Origin: Ichthyophonus hoferi
Taxonomy: Eukaryota; Opisthokonta; Ichthyosporea; Ichthyophonida; Ichthyophonidae
DNA: 19,742 nt
NCBI GenBank assembly: GCA_002751075.1
Contig: NAOQ01000044.1
Coordinates: 126,820 to 146,561, forward strand
Direction of reading: 5' to 3'
Under the pieces are notes generated by a model. That model worked only from the letters and a program-made list of their open reading frames with translations. It was not told where the DNA came from and searched no databases. The position numbers and the translations under genes are program-made. How positions within the stretch are numbered: the stretch's first letter is position 1; the number at the start of each line of letters is the position of its first letter. Positions 9,810 through 19,575 of the stretch are shown piece after piece.

Positions 9810-12800
9810 ATGCTCTGTTCTGTAAGTACCGCGAGTGCTTCTCTGCAGGCATCGTCTCGGGGAGACACTTTTCAAAAAGTATATGCATGTGAGTGTGTAT
9901 GTTATGTTAGTGTGGGTTGAGGAGTACTTATTTAATTTAATCCATATTAAGTTACCGCCTGCATTACGATAGTAATATGAGACTCAATATTTTTCTTAGT
10001 ACTTGATAAATACGTGTCTCTGTTTTCATTTATTGGTTTATTTATTATTATTGTGATTATGTATGAATGATACTTTTATTTTTATTATGCTTATTATTTT
10101 TACTTAATTATTTATCTATACCCGTTACTCTTGTTAGGCAGCCGAAAAACTTTAAATGGCTTTATTAACCGTAACAACATTCTAACAGCCATCTGACTCT
10201 ATTACGATCGGCATAGATGCGAAAACATCATCTACTTGTATAACTCATATAGACAGCAGGGACTACAACAAAACACCACTTCTGAAACAAAAAGAAAAAA
10301 GCACTCAACATGAAGTGGAGCATAAAAGCGTTCGCTTTGCGCCTACGCCTTGCCATACACCTCTTGGTTGCACACTATTAAAGGATGTGTACAACAACAT
10401 TAAAAATAACAAAAGCAACCAAGGAAATAATAATAAAAACTATAGTAGTCATGACAACAACAACAACAACAACACTACTGAAACTGTTAAGTTTCAGTCA
10501 GACCGTGCTATGCAAGCAAAGGATATATGTAATACCCCACTTCAGATAATTAAAACACAGAATGCACTTTCCATAGTCAATCCTAGTATGAGCCAGAAGG
10601 AGACACCCGTGATAGAAACAGAAAGGCAAGATACTACAATTATTAAAGAGATACAAGCACAGCTACAGACGCCAATTAATACTCCTTACCGCCAATCAAC
10701 TTATCTTTCAAAGGAAAATAAATGTGATTGTCATAGTAACAATTGTTTATTTTTGTATCCCGGGGAAGATCAGGTACACAAGGATGAATCCCTACATATT
10801 CCACAAATTAACATTACAACAAGGGGAGAGGCAAGAGGAGATGCAAAGAAGGAAGAAAATACAGGCCAATCTATTGATGGTGATCATGACTGTAGACTTT
10901 TGACACTGGATCTAGAATCAACTTGTAAAACCGATTCTAATATCTCAACTACTTACAATCCTGACACACTTTCCATGGCGACACATAAACATATACCCAA
11001 AAGTAAAATGTGTGCAATCTCACAGTCCAGTAATACTAGCAATGCAAATTTAAATTTAAATATTGATTATAATTCCTCTTGTAACACCACAAGTGCTGAT
11101 GAGGGCTGTATAACACCGCGACCTAGTTTATTAATAAAAAATAAGAAATGGAATGATTTGACAGTAAAGAGAGTAATTTCTCTTCCTTTGTTGGAAGAAA
11201 CTCACATGATCGACTTGTCATCTCCATTATTAGTTAATACTGCACGATCTAGTTTAGAGGCTTACCAATCATCATACACATCCAATGTATCTTCAAATAT
11301 GGAATTAACTGCGTTGGAAAACAATATAAAATCAATTCCCGATTATGAATCTCCACAGGATGCACTTTTAATACCAGATTCTGATGTGTACGAAAATATA
11401 GATGTTATGCCAGAGACGGATGAAATTCACAACTATCCACCTACCTTTGATATATTATCTACAAATAATAATCATTGGCATGCGAATGCATCAATATTTA
11501 AACATACCGGTGGCATGAATACAACTGCACCTATACATGAATGTAAAGAACGTAAAACCATTGTAGATCTAGACACTGCTTCAATTTTATATGAAGACCC
11601 ACAGGATTCTATTGCAGAACCTGGTCTTAAGAAAAATAATGACACATTGGAAGGAAACATGATAATACGCTCTGAGATTACACCCGTAATTCTAGAAGGT
11701 GATCGTATCATAGCAAACCATGTAGATCTTGACGGGGAGGCTGTAAGGGAGGGAGCAGATATAGGTACCTCAGGATCACCCACCTGTACCCGTACGTCTT
11801 CTACTTGCAATCGGCGGTTATCACAACAGGCCGAGTATGATACTGATATATCATGCTTATTTTCTGATCATTCATTGGACGTACATGTAGATCGGAGAGA
11901 GGAAACTAATAGTAAAGGTAGTGGGGGGGATGACCCTGGCCCTGTAGCTGCCTTTATCCCAACAATAACTCCTAGTACAGACCAGACTACAAATATGAAG
12001 ACTGTGCCAGCCAGAGATCTTTCTAATACCACTGTACCAACATCTTTTACGGTGTCCTCAGGTAGTCCTAGGACTCAAATGGACATCAATAAAGCGGACA
12101 CCCATTTACAATCGAGGAAATTCGGTTGGCTAAAGATTAGTCGCAAACAAATAAGAGCAACTGTGCACATACATGGGGAATCCAGTGATAGTAGGCCAAT
12201 CAAAGATAGTCCTATCAATGCACGGCCTTCGGTTAACAGTGTATGTAGTCTACCTGTGCCTTATACTACACACGATAATTCTCCAGGATTGTTGAGGTTC
12301 ATACATCGCAATGGGGAATCTAAAGAAAATTCGGAAGTTTCAGCCAACGTTGACAAGGCGACTAGAACTACAGGAGGTAGTGGGAAAAGATCAAGTATAC
12401 TAATAAAGAGTAGGTCAGCTTCGATTCCATCGTCTGTACGCCAGGGGGATACTAACTCAATAGCCAATGAAACATCTCCATTAAATTATAAACAACCTTT
12501 CCACAACCGTTCTACATTAAGACATACCATCATGGTGCGTGTAGCTCAATTAGTGAGGAGGAAAAGTACATTAGATCATAGTCCCTCTAATGATCTTGAC
12601 ACTGTATTGCAAGATACAGCACGACAACACAGCAATACAAGGTATGAATGGTATAATCCAGTCCTGTCGAGGTTTGAAGCGGAATTATATATGAGAGGAC
12701 AGTCAGAGGGCACGTTTGTGGTTCGCAATACTACCAGTAGAAAAGGATATTCATTAAGTGTCATGTAGGTTTCTTCTGTTGTTCCCTTTTCCATTTCCTT

Positions 12801-13892
12801 CTTCTCACACCACCTCTGTTTTCGCCACCGCTCCATATTTTGATCTTTCTCAATAATACTCGGTGATCCGCAAATTTATATACCCACACCTATGTTTTAT
12901 TGATTGCCTGTATTTCTATCTAATAACCATTCTGCTTTGTTCATTTTAAATCTTTCATCTTTTAGGTGATCACTGTATATACGACATATTTTTTATTATT
13001 TTTTTTTCTTTTTGCACATTCTTTGTTTTACTCCTCTTGTCTATATATATGTTACACACTAATGATAATATTTTAACTTAGGAACGGATTGGACGAAGTA
13101 GTACATTTACTTATTCAGAGGAAGGGAGAGCAGCTACAGGTAGGGGGAGACAATGTATCATTTCCTAGCCTGGAGGACTTGGTCAAGTACTATAGGTAGA
13201 TATATATATATATATATATCCTTATTAGAGAGTTATCCAATTATATCTACCCTTCATACTCTTCCCTCTTTATCTTATTCGTTCAACTACTGCACTTTTA
13301 TTACTATATATTTTTCAATTGTGATGCCTGGTTAGTTAGATTGGCGTACCAATACGCACACCCTATATATCTCACATTACGTTTCTCTTATTCTATCAAT
13401 ATATGTATATTCATTATTTTTCTCTCATTTACATACTTTATCAGTTTTTTCCTGTCTCTCTGTTCTTGTAGCATTCCTTATTATTAGGTGTTTAGTATTA
13501 CTCTTTGTACCTTACCTTTACGTAGAGTTGGTTATGGACAGATACTTTTAATTATGCCTATTAGCATATCTTCCCTACATCAAACCCTATACTTGTATAC
13601 ATGCCTACTTACTACCATACTATCATGTATACATAGCTATATATATAGGTTCCTTTGTATATTCATCCGAATGTATCTTCATCTCTATCTGTGTCAATTT
13701 ATATTTGGTTTTGTGCTTATAATTAAAAACAAAGAAAAAGTAAACTTGATACAAGACTGTATAGCACAGGTTTATTAATTCATACAACATTCCACCACCT
13801 GTAGGCGGCACCGATTGAAAGTAGAAGGCTGTCTAAACACCAAGCTTATTCGTAAGGCAGTCATACAACAACCTGGTAGTTGTAGTATGTAA
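9810..13892 (+). CDS. Large disordered scaffold with C-terminal SH2 domain (adaptor-like)
   Basis: Proposed exons are 9810-9821 (MLCS, donor GTAAGT), 10189-12764, 13082-13195 and 13805-13892; phases 0, 2 and 2 match, giving 929 residues. The SH2 domain runs from about residue 825 (WYNPVLSR) to about 921, across three exons. It shows GTFVVRN with the phosphotyrosine-binding Arg850, a VVHLLI strand with His871 where SH2 domains have His in betaD, and SFPSLEDLVKYYR near the end. The preceding 820 residues are polar and probably disordered, with an Asn-rich run near 57-80. They hold tyrosines in acidic settings: PDYESPQD (Y390), DVYENI (Y405, the YxN form bound by GRB2) and LYEDPQD (Y472). DYESP matches the phosphosites of vertebrate SLP-76. 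This suggests a SLP-76/BLNK- or SHB-like adaptor acting below tyrosine kinases; family assignment is inference, and no SAM or SH3 domain is seen. The first exon is the weakest part: a second in-phase donor (GTATAT at 9879) would add 19 residues. The TGA at 9792 closes the frame upstream. Confidence 0.8.
13201..13219. repeat. (TA)n microsatellite directly after an SH2-gene donor
   Basis: About nine TA units begin five bases after the GT of the donor at 13196 (AG|GTAGATATAT). Length changes here would alter the sequence just inside the intron. Confidence 0.9.
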
Positions 13893-13972
13893 GGATTTAT
13901 TCTCTTCCTTGCGAAAGTGGAGGGTCAGAGTGTTCTTTAATTTTGTTTTTCATAGGTATTTCGTATGCTTTA

Positions 13973-13978
13973 AATAAA
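13973..13978 (+). terminator. Candidate poly(A) signal of the SH2 gene
   Basis: AATAAA in TTTAAATAAACAACATT lies 81 bp after the TAA at 13890-13892. The distance is normal for an animal 3' UTR and no earlier canonical signal is seen after the stop. Confidence 0.5.
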
Positions 13979-15363
13979 CAACATTAATTCTTTTTATATG
14001 CATGTTCCTACATAGACTCATGTATAAAACCCCTCACCACACACACATATATATATAATATCACACATGTGGACATGTATTTCTAGGAAGTTCATGTACT
14101 AGTATGGTGAGAAAAGCTTGTGGTTGTTTTGGTTTTAGTTGAATTTAACAAACAGTGTACCAAAATTGTAACGCATAAGAGTAGGAAGAAGAGTGGGCCA
14201 GTAGGGAACAATTATATGTATAACAATAAAATAAATACCAAAGATGGAAAATTGATTATTGTCCTATTGAAAAAAACTATTCTAAAATAAGAATTGGTTT
14301 TAAGAGGCATTTAAAGTGGGTGTTTGACTTTAGGGACAGCTTAGCATCCTGATAAATGTAAATGTATTTTATTATATTGTAATGTATGCTATTCTATTTT
14401 GTTCTAATATTCTGTTTTATTATATCATATTCTATTATACTATGTTATTTTATTTCGTGTTTCTTTTGTGTTTTAAATGATATATTTATTTAATTTATTA
14501 TATTGTATTCAGTAATCAACACCTTCCTTATATACTATATATTATATTTTATATCTCAAACCTTGAATGATGGCAGGCTAACAAATCATTCAAAGGTGAG
14601 CGCCTTCACTTTATCTAACAGTTATACTACATTGATTGCCAACCAATCAAAGGCCAAATGTCTTTCGAAACATTGATACATGTATTACTGTGTAGTATGT
14701 AGACAGGGTAGATGCCCAATCATTTTCATAGGCTAAAATACAACAGCAAAAGGATTAAGATACAAAAAGTAACCTTAAACAGGTATATGAGAACTGGCTT
14801 TGGGTCTATTTTTTAAAATGGCGAAAGATATCATATGACCAATAAACCATCGACAACTGAATATAAAGGTCATTTAACCTGCTATCTATTTACACACGTA
14901 TTTACGCTAACTGTAGGATCATATTATTTTCGATTCCTACATTTCAAGACATTTTAGGCCAAAGTACATAGTCAAAGGACAGAGGGAACGCATGTAAGAG
15001 AATTTGGGTAGAGTAGACTGGCATTATAAAGATGGACGAAGTTGAAGCCCAAAAATAATTCGTTACTGTGAGTCATGCTAATAGTGAGGAATGTATTTAT
15101 GTCTAGAGTTATGATTGATTCAAGACCAACTACCCACTGATATTTAACCAATAGCTTTCTGAATAGTAGCTTACTTCCCGTGGTCCAATCAGTGTGCTTA
15201 AATATTTGTCTCATTACATTTCATCTCACCTAACTTAATAAAACTCATATAGAGTGAGTACCAAATAGCTACACATTAGATAAGATAGCTTTGTTGGAAA
15301 ATGAATAGGCTAAGTCACCAATTGTCTATTAGTTTCCCTTGTAAGAATCCTGAGTGCGATGTC

Positions 15364-15365
<2 letters not shown>

Positions 15366-15402
<37 letters not shown>
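15366..15402. repeat. (AT)n microsatellite
   Basis: About eighteen uninterrupted AT units, the longest dinucleotide run in the window, in intergenic DNA. Confidence 0.95.
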
Positions 15403-15403
<1 letters not shown>

Positions 15404-16128
15404 CTTTAAGTTTATTGACAAGCACATTAGCTGTGTATTGCTTATTCAATTCAAATTAACCAATAGCTCATTAATTGATACTAGTATAAAAACTATTCTG
15501 TAAGGTAATTGGATTGGTTACTCTTTAACTCTAAATTATTAACCAATAAAAATGATCGCCAACAAAAATTCCTATCGAACTTGGAAAAAAACTTTTCTCT
15601 CCGTTATAATGTATGAAGATGTTAACAGTAGTAAAAATAAATAAAAATCTATCTTAGTGCAATAGAAGCTTTTGTTCTAACATAAATTTTATCAATACAT
15701 TTTCATGCTGAGTAATGATGCATTGTCACAAACTATATAGGCAAACTTACCTAGTAAGTAACTTTAAATCTTAGCTATCACTGTAAAAGGACTAAAGCAT
15801 TATTAATTCATTCTAGATAGTTGCGTAAGGAGGATCCAATGATTTTGATATAGTGTTTTTATTATTGAATACACGTATAATTAGGGGCTTAGATTGAAAA
15901 AAGAACTATGGTGGTGGCTATATATCCTGTAATACGCTCATAATGCATTTACTACTGATGAAAGAGATGGACAGTAAAGTTCATACTAAATAGGAGTTAT
16001 TCAAAGAATTGAATTAATGCAGCAATTTATAAAAATATGAGCTAGATGTACGGTTGTTACGTTGTGAAATTTATTACCATATTAAAATATTGAAAGCTAT
16101 TGCAATAAATTGTCTACTTATAAAAGTG

Positions 16129-16138
16129 ATTGGCCAAT
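16129..16138. repeat. Palindrome ATTGGCCAAT, copy 3
   Basis: Third identical copy of the 10-bp palindrome, flanked by GTG and AATAAAAT, inside the stretch richest in CCAAT/ATTGG words. Confidence 0.7.
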
Positions 16139-16759
16139 AATAAAATAATAGTATAACTACAGTTGTGCTGATTGGTTAATGATAAGAAGATTCCTGAGAA
16201 CTATGTGAGCAGAGCAATACACGAGATCTGTCTTCCAAATATAGGCAATTTGAAATGATCTTGATAGCATCATTTGATTGGCTACAATAAACTCACAAAC
16301 CAATGAAAGGGCCATTCTATTATTATGTTCTAAATGGACATTTAATTTTAACCGCCAATATATATCCCAATAAAACATGGAATATCTTGCAATAACATAA
16401 CGTAGTAACTGCAGAATATTGGCAGGCATGGAATGAATTTACATACTCATAGTGGAGAATACAGCATAATAACAAACACAATATATTACTATTATTATTG
16501 TAGTTATTGTATTTGCTTATCTTCTATATCCTGCAGTATCTATTAAAGATAATCATCACTGCGGTAGGCTTAGTGATAGAACATACTGTCCTATATAACC
16601 CTCTAACCCTTCGTGCTTTAGAATCCTTTGGGTTCGTCTGTTTGTTTACAATTGTCGAAAGGTTTTCAAAGAAAAAACAAACATAAAGAAAAGTATATAG
16701 TTCTGTGTTGACGTCTACTATAGCCGGATAGTATTAATTGCCAGAGTGAGACAGCCCTT

Positions 16760-16815
16760 TGTTGCTAGTTTTATAGGCCTTTTCATCGGGGTATGTTGTC
16801 GGCATCTTGGTGGGT
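16760..16815 (+). promoter_or_regulatory. Candidate promoter and leader exon of the 98-residue protein gene
   Basis: This short, less AT-rich patch contains GTCGGCATCTTGG (16798-16810), the reverse complement of a YY1-like AAGATGCCG element, just after a possible donor (GGG|GTATGT at 16791). A non-coding leader exon here could splice to the acceptor CACAG at 17584-17588 ahead of the coding exon. Start site and donor are both uncertain. Confidence 0.27.
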
Positions 16816-17588
16816 ATTAGTCGATTATATATTTATAGCTTTAAATTACGCATATACGTATACCTCTCTACACACATTAGCGCACATACTTACACAAACA
16901 CATACAGACATCCGTGTGAGTATATATGCAGGCATAATATACTTTTATACCTCTTTTACCTAACTTCCTACACTCATGTTCTCACTCACACTGACTTATA
17001 CTACCAAGAGTTTAGGCTATTCTTCCATCATCTCTTCCACTACCCATTACACATAGCCACCTTATAAAACCTATTTGTTCTTTCTCCAACATGTTTTCTA
17101 ATATACTTTCTATGACTTTATTGGCATATCTCTCTAAAAAATGGTACACACATAAATACATCTACAACCAAACACAAGCACACACCAATATGCAAAACCC
17201 CAAATAATATACGCAAGTATATATATATATATATGCATATAAACATGTTTATACTAAATTCCCATACATATATACAGTCTGTACTCTTATTTTTTTCTCT
17301 TTCTTCTTTACTAAAGAGAAGTAATTTACAGTCTTTGAAGTACTGCTATATCTCTATTTTCTCGTGTACATACAAAATATAGTACCCTTTTGGTTTCTTT
17401 TTACATGTCTCTGTGATGGTGCATATTGTTATAACAAGCACATATTATAATTTCATTTATTTCTAAAATATATGCCACTCTAAGATTATCTATGCCAATG
17501 TGATGTGATGGAATGGGATGGGCCAAATGAATGAATGGTAACCCATATATACATCATTAATACATACCCAATCTTCCTACCTACACAG

Positions 17589-17640
17589 GTGACCAATAAG
17601 TGCTAAGGATCCAACCATGTTCTGACCTTCCCACGTCCAC
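17589..17640 (+). promoter_or_regulatory. 5' UTR part of the coding exon, with a minimal upstream ORF
   Basis: If the acceptor CCTACACAG (ending at 17588) is used, 52 nt of leader precede the ATG at 17641. Within it, ATG-TTC-TGA (17617-17625) in good context (CAACCATG) forms a two-codon upstream ORF ending 15 nt before the main start, which could lower or regulate initiation. Confidence 0.35.
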
Positions 17641-18589
17641 ATGTCGACATTAGGTGAGGACCGTGACCGCCGACGACAACTGGAAAGGGAACAGAGAGCA
17701 AATGATGTGAAAGTATGTATCCCTAGTTACCGTGGCATATTGTGCAACCTGTTTAACCAATCACACACATACATAGCATCTACAGGGAGCAAATGATGTG
17801 AAAGTATTTATCTCTCTTAGCTACCGTTACGTATTGGGCAACCTGTTTAACCAATCACACATACATACCATCTTTATGACATCGTATTGGTTATTTCCTT
17901 CCTTCTCTTAAGTATATCTGTGCCCACTTCCTATACTCAGGCTGTTTTGTTTTTTATTCTTATTTTCTCATTGGTCAGGTGTTTATAATTAGTTATATTT
18001 CTACCTACATTTCACTCTTCCTCTTCCTCTTTTGAATTTTTTTAATTCCAAACTATATAAGATTTTTTATTGGTATTTTATCACAAACCCTTTTTTGATT
18101 GGTCTGAGTTGAGTATTAATAATTAACGCGCATGCATAGCAACCCCCCCCCCCAACAATCCAATCACCGATATGCTCCTGTCCAGCAATAGATTTCGTTC
18201 TCTCTATTATATCACAAACATGTTGTAGTATTAGTATATTTTTATTACTTTCTCTACTTCAACCTTTTCTACCAATATATCTATTCCCACAATCTTATTT
18301 TAAAATGTAACTCACCAATAGAAAAGCATCCACGATCGCATCGACGTCTACGCATCGTTTCCAGAAAGCCAATTACAACGCGCCCCATTGGCACCGCATA
18401 TAGATCCAGTTTTACATTACTTGTTTATGGCAGATAAAGAGTATGCTATATATACTATATATGCAACAATACGTGTCATTTATACTAATATTAGTTGTGA
18501 TTAATGCATATGCATTGCATTGTTTTATAATACTAGTTTAATATTATATATAATCCTATCATACTTGCATACATACAGTTATACATACA

Positions 18590-18623
<34 letters not shown>

Positions 18624-19444
18624 CAGATATACAGATATATGCGGCCAATAGGAAACACTTATCCAGCACCAACACCTTACTAAACATCTACTCGCCCTGA
18701 ACCTCTTTCTACCTAATATGTTGTACAGCAATCACTGTACTCTAGGCTAATAGGTTATCTCTACTCTAGGCTAATAGGTTATCTCCTTGCAGTTCAAGAG
18801 CACGCCACGGTGAAAATTACGATTACGGTACATATGTAAAGTGTAAACATCCAGATTTAGTTGGTAGGTGGGCTTATAGGGGAAGAGTTGGGTTTGGTTG
18901 TGGTTTGGTTGTGCATGTATATCATATCTTATCCTATCACATCATACTATACCCTACTATATCATACCTTATCCTACCATATCATATATACACTTATCAT
19001 AATACTATACTAGAATATTATACTGCCATATATGCATAAATACACACTCACAAAGTTGCATATATATACACGTATAAATCATACCAATCATATCAACCAT
19101 CCTTATGATAAATTCAATCACTGGCCCTCACATACCCTTTATGTATATATATATATACAACCATTCATTAACCATATAAAAAAAACTATTCATTAACCAT
19201 ATATAGACAACCATTCATTAATCATATATAAACAATTATTCTTTAACCATAGATAGACAACCATTCATTAACCATATATAAACAATTATTCATTAACCAT
19301 ATGTAAACAATTATTCATTAACCATATGTAAACAATCATTTATTAACCATATATAGACAACCATTCATTAACCATATATGGACAACCATTCATTAACCAT
19401 ATCTCCAAGTCTCAAAGGGCTACAATCAAAACGAATATGTGTAA
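17641..19444 (+). CDS. Unrecognised 98-residue protein (four coding exons)
   Basis: Exons 17641-17712, 18322-18440, 18793-18863 and 19410-19444 join in phase (0, 2, 1) into 98 codons plus TAA. The N-terminus is strongly charged (DRDRRRQLEREQR), probably helical. It continues into IHDRIDVYASFPE and APLAPHIDPVLHYLF, then a polar tail with RHGENYDYGTYVKC, KHPDLV and KGYNQNEYV. No signal peptide or membrane segment is seen. The composition and matching phases look like a real, conserved small protein, but I do not recognise the family and assign no function. The first three exons have good splice sites (donors GTATGT, GTATGC, GTAGGT). The last exon (11 codons, acceptor CTCCAAG) is less sure and the gene might instead continue past the window. 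AATAAA words follow directly at 19444 and 19449, which would mean a very short 3' UTR. Its introns carry the tandem duplications listed separately. Confidence 0.6.
17696..17872 (+). repeat. 91-bp tandem duplication across the first donor site
   Basis: The end of coding exon 1 with its donor and about 70 bp of intron (GAGCAAATGATGTGAAA|GTATGT.. to CATACATAGCATCT) is repeated from 17787 (GAGCAAATGATGTGAAAGTATTT.. to CATACATACCATCT). Both copies share CAACCTGTTTAACCAATCAC. About a dozen differences suggest a fairly recent but not brand-new duplication. Confidence 0.88.
17786..17803 (+). other. Candidate 18-nt microexon made by the duplication
   Basis: The second copy of the exon-1 end is preceded by CATCTACAG and followed by GTATTT, so it reads as an acceptor, 18 nt, and a donor. 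Its phase is 0 on both sides and it would insert GANDVK after residue 24, echoing the preceding RANDVK. The upstream intron would be 73 nt. Use of the site is untested, and the donor GTATTT is weaker than the original GTATGT. Confidence 0.3.
18582..18619. repeat. (ATAC)n microsatellite in intron 2 of the 98-residue protein gene
   Basis: About nine ATAC units, with related CATACATACAG-type sequence on both sides. Confidence 0.9.
18738..18785 (+). repeat. 24-bp tandem duplication of a branch-point region
   Basis: TACTCTAGGCTAATAGGTTA-TCTC occurs twice without a break, just before the acceptor CTTGCAG ending at 18792. Each copy has a branch-point-like GGCTAAT, whose last A lies about 42 and 18 nt from the acceptor. 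The copies are identical, so the duplication is recent. Confidence 0.88.
18903..19020. repeat. Degenerate ATCATA/TTATCCTA low-complexity tract
   Basis: Repeated words such as ATCATATCTTATCCTATC and ATCATACCTTATCCTACC with a loose period of about 40 bp, within intron 3 of the 98-residue protein gene. No coding sense. Confidence 0.6.
19157..19406 (+). repeat. 25-bp minisatellite, ten copies, abutting a 3' splice site
   Basis: Ten units of ACAA(C/T)(C/T)ATTCATTAACCATAT plus four or five variable bases fill 19157-19406. Two forms occur: ACAACCATT..ATATAG and ACAATTATT..ATGTAA. Each unit carries a branch-point-like TTAAC. The tenth unit runs into CTCCAAG, the acceptor proposed for the last exon of the 98-residue protein gene. 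Confidence 0.92.
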
Positions 19445-19575
19445 ATAAAATAAACTTTTAATAACTGATGCACACCAATTTATGTATTTTATGAAGTAAC
19501 AGTTCCGATCAATGCATATTGGCCTTGCAATTTTTCACCAACACTGTTCACTTTATGTTTTCATTCAACCTGGTG

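Larger units (their letters stand above)
13985..16740. other. Long intergenic stretch with many CCAAT/ATTGG words
   Basis: About 2.7 kb without a supportable gene; frames of 80-90 codons on the minus strand at 14972-15214 and 16157-16429 show no domain. From 14356 to about 14515 it is degenerate TATTCTATTTTATT-type low complexity. From about 14640 to 16310 I count by hand about sixteen CCAAT or ATTGG words, including ATTGGCCAAT at 16129 and GGATTGGTTA near 15512, several times what base composition predicts. A TA run lies at 15366-15402. Confidence 0.6.

Noticed and set aside
9849-9878. Separate small exon after CTCTGCAG at 9841-9848
   Set aside because: The intron from 9822 would be only about 27 nt, too short to splice. 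The stretch is better read as an extension of the first exon.
10310-10330. ATG at 10310 as start of the large SH2-gene exon
   Set aside because: It is out of frame with the SH2 reading frame. The in-frame codon at 10315 is GTG, and the frame is open back to an acceptor at 10188, so an upstream exon is more likely.
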